From NCBI GenBank assembly GCA_963277665.1, contig CAUJRU010000138.1:682001-746000 (forward strand): a DNA stretch of 64,000 nt. Reading direction: 5' to 3'. Numbering within the stretch: position 1 is the stretch's first letter; every line of letters starts with the position of its first letter. Of this stretch, positions 60,601-64,000 are shown one piece after another. The notes below the pieces were generated by a model. That model searched no databases, was not told where the DNA came from, and saw nothing but the letters and a program-made list of their open reading frames with translations. The position numbers and the translations under genes are program-made. Source of the DNA: Viscum album. Lineage: Eukaryota; Streptophyta; Magnoliopsida; Santalales; Viscaceae.

Positions 60601-61349
60601 ATACAACACCTACCGCACAAAAACATAGCATCACGATACAGTATTTTCTGTGACATGTCTCCCAGTGTTCTACCTTCGAGGGTTACTAGGGTTTCATCCA
60701 CACCAATTACTATTTGAGTTTAATGGAATTGCGCGAAAATCCTGTCATTTTAATGAAAAAAATGTATTTTGCATACAACTCTCATCATTTTCACAAAATG
60801 TTTTTTATTTTACAACTGACCTCCAATTTAGTGCACATGCGCCCTACTACATGGAAACATACTATATAGAGCTCTTGTTTGTCCAATTGTGAGAACAACT
60901 TCCCATTATGCTCAAACTTACCCTTTTCCACGCAATCATACCCTATTTCATGATAAAATTCCCATTTTCTGTGCAACCCTCAAAATTTTAATAGAATTAA
61001 TCTCTCTTGTGTAAAACCATTATTTTAACTTCAATATATTTCCTTTCCATCAAGGAACCATTTTTAAAACAACAATCTAACATGAAACACTCTTATTTTT
61101 CTCATACCCCATTCGAACATCCCTCTAGTTTTGTTCTAAGTGACTTCATGTTCCCTTTAGTTGTGTTTCATGTTGCATTGACCCACATAATTCTTCTTTA
61201 CGAGGACATACTAAGGGATATTTCTTATTTTCATAGTCACGCTAAAGTGATCCCTTCAATTGATCACTCAACAACCCTGTATCCATATGATATTAATGGA
61301 GCCTTACATTCACCATGGGTTGAAGTTCACCATTTATTTTATTCTTGTG

Positions 61350-63200
61350 GGTAAGGTGTGGATCCTCACCATCCGAGTTTCATGACGTTAAACATAAATG
61401 AATGGAATTCCCCAACACAATATGATAAAAAATGACATACTCATGGGTGGTAAGTCTACAAATATTAGAGAGGAGATGGGAACAGTTTCCCTATATGCAC
61501 TCTCTTTTCCATTGAGCATTGTCTCCATGGGAACATCGGGTAGTCACTATGTATGACCGAACACTGTTGGATGTGATAATTTAGGTACAATGACCATATC
61601 CTCCTTGTAATCCTAGTCAACATCGTTTCTCATCTTGTCACTAACTAAGCATAATCCCTACATTCCTCTGTGGACTGCTAGCCAAGCAGTAGCCTCACCC
61701 AACTTCTGGAAGATGCGCCATCGCGACACGATTGTCAGGTTAATATCTACCTCTTGTTTCTCACACCGATAATGACCCATGTGGTCATTGAGTATTCATA
61801 GACCTTCACATACAATATGGCCATCTTACCATGCATTTTCACTGTGCCTCTTTATCCGAACTACATGTAAATTTATATCTTCTTTTTTAGAACGGTTTGT
61901 AGGAAGCCTCTCTGAGGCTATAGCCCCCTCATTCTCTATCACCCATCATTGCCAAAAAATTCACGTCTTCTCGACTTCATTATGCATGATGTTAAACTTT
62001 CCAAATTCAAACTATATGGTTTTTGATCAGTGTCTCTTAGATTATGTACGTTAGAAGCCCCTCTGAGGTTCAACCCCAAGCACTGGTAAAATTAAGTGGC
62101 CCCCTTTGTGGGACCCCTATCCTTGGTCCAATGATTAGCGGTATCAGACTTGTTCTGGGGCTTCCAGCCACACATAATCCCTACACCGAATCCATACTAC
62201 TCCAACCAGGAGTCCCTCACTTCAAATGGGATGCTAACCATACGTATGCCACAACAACTCTGTAGGTTTCATTCCTTTCCCTACACCTTGATTCTATGAA
62301 CCATCCTAGACAACATTTACATTCATTACCTAACATGGGGGTTCATATGAAGCCACTATGATGCTGAAAACACTGACCCATGTCCTATCATGGTCTTTCC
62401 AATGAGACTTTTTCTTTCAGGAATGTCATTCCTTAGCTCGGGGGTTCTACATACTTCGGGTCCCATCCATCTGTCAATTCACAAGAGCCACCCCCTTAGG
62501 TGACTCATTACCCCATCAATATACATGGACATTGAATCCGACCCAATGGGTTATATTTGAATCCACCATGATGTTCAAGCCCAACACCATTGTCATCTTC
62601 ACATCGATTCCATCACACACATATCATACACATCATTAAGTCATCCATTATACCTCCTACTACCAACCTGAGCTGCCACATCCTAGTGTAATCACACCAG
62701 TTCTCAAGTAGAAAACCATTCAAAAGGCCCACAAGATCAATAAACATCCCAAAAATAGTGTCCCTCTGTCTATGGGCCTCTAGACATTCCTAATCACTTA
62801 CATGTCTCTGTGTTTTTTTTCATATGTGTGCACTCTGATTCATTACTCCATTTGAACTATGTGTGTTTCAAACCCTATATTTTACCCATGATATGTTGGA
62901 AGACCCCGAGGTCTAATCCGAACCAATGGTAAACCATGGTGTCCCATTTGTAGGAACCCAAGAATCCATTTTATAAGGACCCTGGGGCTCCATACAAGGG
63001 ATATACCCATATGATCAACTCCTATCAGTGTCTGATCTGTCCGATCTGTCATAGCTAGACATTAATCATGCAGCATTCCCTGTGTTAAACATGGGAAGTT
63101 GAGAAATACCATAGAGACATTCCTATGGAATACAATTCCCCACAATCTATAAGGTATGCCTCGAGCCTACGCTCCCTCGAGAAGCCCCATCATAAGGGGA
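61350..63200. repeat. long region of degenerate repeats, probable U3 of a further LTR
   Basis: Two diverged copies of a block of about 70 bp (gttagaagcccctctgaggttcaacccc... at 62,050 and gttggaagaccccgaggtctaatcc... at 62,894) share tggtaaa, ttgtgggaccc/ttgtaggaaccc and ctggggct in order. A shorter pair, tatgaagccactatgatgctgaa at 62,346 and tttgaatccaccatgatgttcaa at 62,555, is spaced 209 bp apart. A half-copy agcctctctgaggctatagcccc lies at 61,907. The region is richer in C than the rest of the window and carries no recognised coding motif. Confidence 0.45.
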
Positions 63201-64000
63201 GGAAATCTATGTGATCACATATTCCAACACCCAAACATACCAGAAATGTCCAATGTGACTACTCCCCTAACCAAAGGTTTCTTCCCTGACATTGCACAAT
63301 GGAATTTCCTAACAGAAGTAGTGTAATTAACCAGTATCCAAAAAGATATGGTATTAGGAAGAGCTTCACAAAAAACAATTAATGTTTAATAGATCCCCAA
63401 ACTAGTCAATGAATTCTGAGAATGAATCCATGAATGTGTAGACAAACATCCAATTATATATTTCTGATCAAGGATCAAACCTCGTTGAATAAGTGGGAGA
63501 TGTCACCCACCTTTGGAAAGTGGGAATGCGGGGAAACAAACAGCATACACATCCCCACGAATGTATGCGAACCCCATTTAAAGAATGAGGAAAAATTTAT
63601 ACCATATAATTATTGTTCTTCATCCCTCTCTTAATTGATTTTTTTTATTTTTATATGTTCTTCTTCAAATATGATTTTTTTCTAACATTTAACGTTCTAT
63701 CACTCTCTCATCCTCTTCATTTTTTATTTTTTATTTTTTTGTTTTTCTGTCAATATCTCTATCTGATTCATTTTGTTTTGTTTTATTCCATTAATTATAT
63801 TCTACCCATTACACCAAGTGATCTATTAACCACAATAATAGTTTCGTGGCATGATTTGTAGTTTGGTGGAGGTCATGTTGTTGTTGAAATACTACTTATA
63901 ATTTTTTTATGTTTTTGAAATATGATTGTGACATGTATGGGTGTGGTGATTTTCCCCTAGGACATACAACTCAAATATTATCTATTATTTTATTTTAAAT
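63201..64000 (+). repeat. probable LTR promoter and start of transcript, cut by window edge
   Basis: The sequence accccatttaaagaatgagg at 63,571-63,590 is TATA-like. It is followed by ttgttcttcatccctctct about 40 bp later and a long T-rich stretch, the usual picture at the U3/R border of plant gypsy LTRs. The repeat-rich region to its left would be U3. No LTR end, primer site or second copy lies inside the window, so the call is provisional. Confidence 0.4.

Noticed and set aside
60650..60892. 80-codon frame downstream of a TATA box as a host gene
   Set aside because: No domain, no readable continuation into further exons, and an overlapping antisense frame; the promoter is better explained as part of an LTR.
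62065..62085. gaggttcaacccc as a tRNA or SINE B-box
   Set aside because: No A-box at the right distance upstream and no cloverleaf can be drawn; it belongs to the local degenerate repeat.
62133..62152. ggtatcagac resembling an initiator-Met primer-binding site
   Set aside because: It lies inside a block that recurs diverged at 62.9 kb without this motif, and no LTR end precedes it at the right spacing.
1..64000. CRISPR arrays, tRNA/rRNA genes, phage or bacterial operons
   Set aside because: No regular short repeat-spacer structure, no tRNA cloverleaf, no ribosomal RNA sequence and no closely packed long open frames were seen; the retroelement content is of plant nuclear type.

Overview
The window looks like repeat-filled intergenic DNA from a plant nuclear genome with a large, old load of transposable elements. 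It is strongly AT-rich and very poor in CpG. No open frame exceeds 147 codons, and I see no intact host gene, no tRNA or rRNA gene, no CRISPR array and no bacterial-style operon. What can be recognised is the wreckage of LTR retrotransposons whose frames are broken every 10-40 codons. The plant assignment rests on primer-binding sites matching initiator tRNA-Met, Ty3/gypsy proteins resembling the plant TAT-like and Tekay/Del-like lineages, and a Ty1/copia element carrying the extra env-like ORF typical of the plant SIRE/Maximus lineage.

Layout. 1-8.0 kb: AT-rich DNA without a recognisable gene. 8.0-16.3 kb: a minus-strand Ty3/gypsy-like element with two diverged direct repeats of about 2.65 kb (LTRs) around a 3.0 kb interior with no recognised protein. 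About 17-20.6 kb: the 5' end of a plus-strand Ty3/gypsy element (LTR end, primer-binding site, gag). 21.5-27.5 kb: a minus-strand TAT-like Ty3/gypsy body read from right to left as gag, a protease interval, reverse transcriptase, RNase H and integrase. 27.5-36.4 kb: unclassified DNA with three separate degenerate tandem arrays and one CpG-rich patch at 33.8-34.1 kb. 36.4-45.0 kb: the best-preserved element, a plus-strand SIRE-type Ty1/copia with both LTRs, primer site, gag, protease remnant, a large deletion of pol, an env-like ORF and polypurine tracts. 45-51.7 kb: AT-rich DNA with a small minisatellite. 51.8-54.1 kb: a probable 3' end of a second SIRE-like element. 54.3-59.8 kb: a plus-strand Tekay/Del-like element (LTR, gag-like region, reverse transcriptase) that breaks off near 59.8 kb. 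59.8-64 kb: promoter-bearing repeat DNA, including what looks like the long U3 of a further LTR running off the right edge.

The genes do not work together as a pathway. The window records successive retroelement insertions, truncations and long mutational decay. The points most worth following up are the CpG-rich patch with a minus-strand open frame, the motif array and TATA box just upstream of the SIRE env-like ORF, and the non-coding element at 8-16 kb. All protein assignments were made by reading translations by eye against remembered family consensus motifs; no database search was run.
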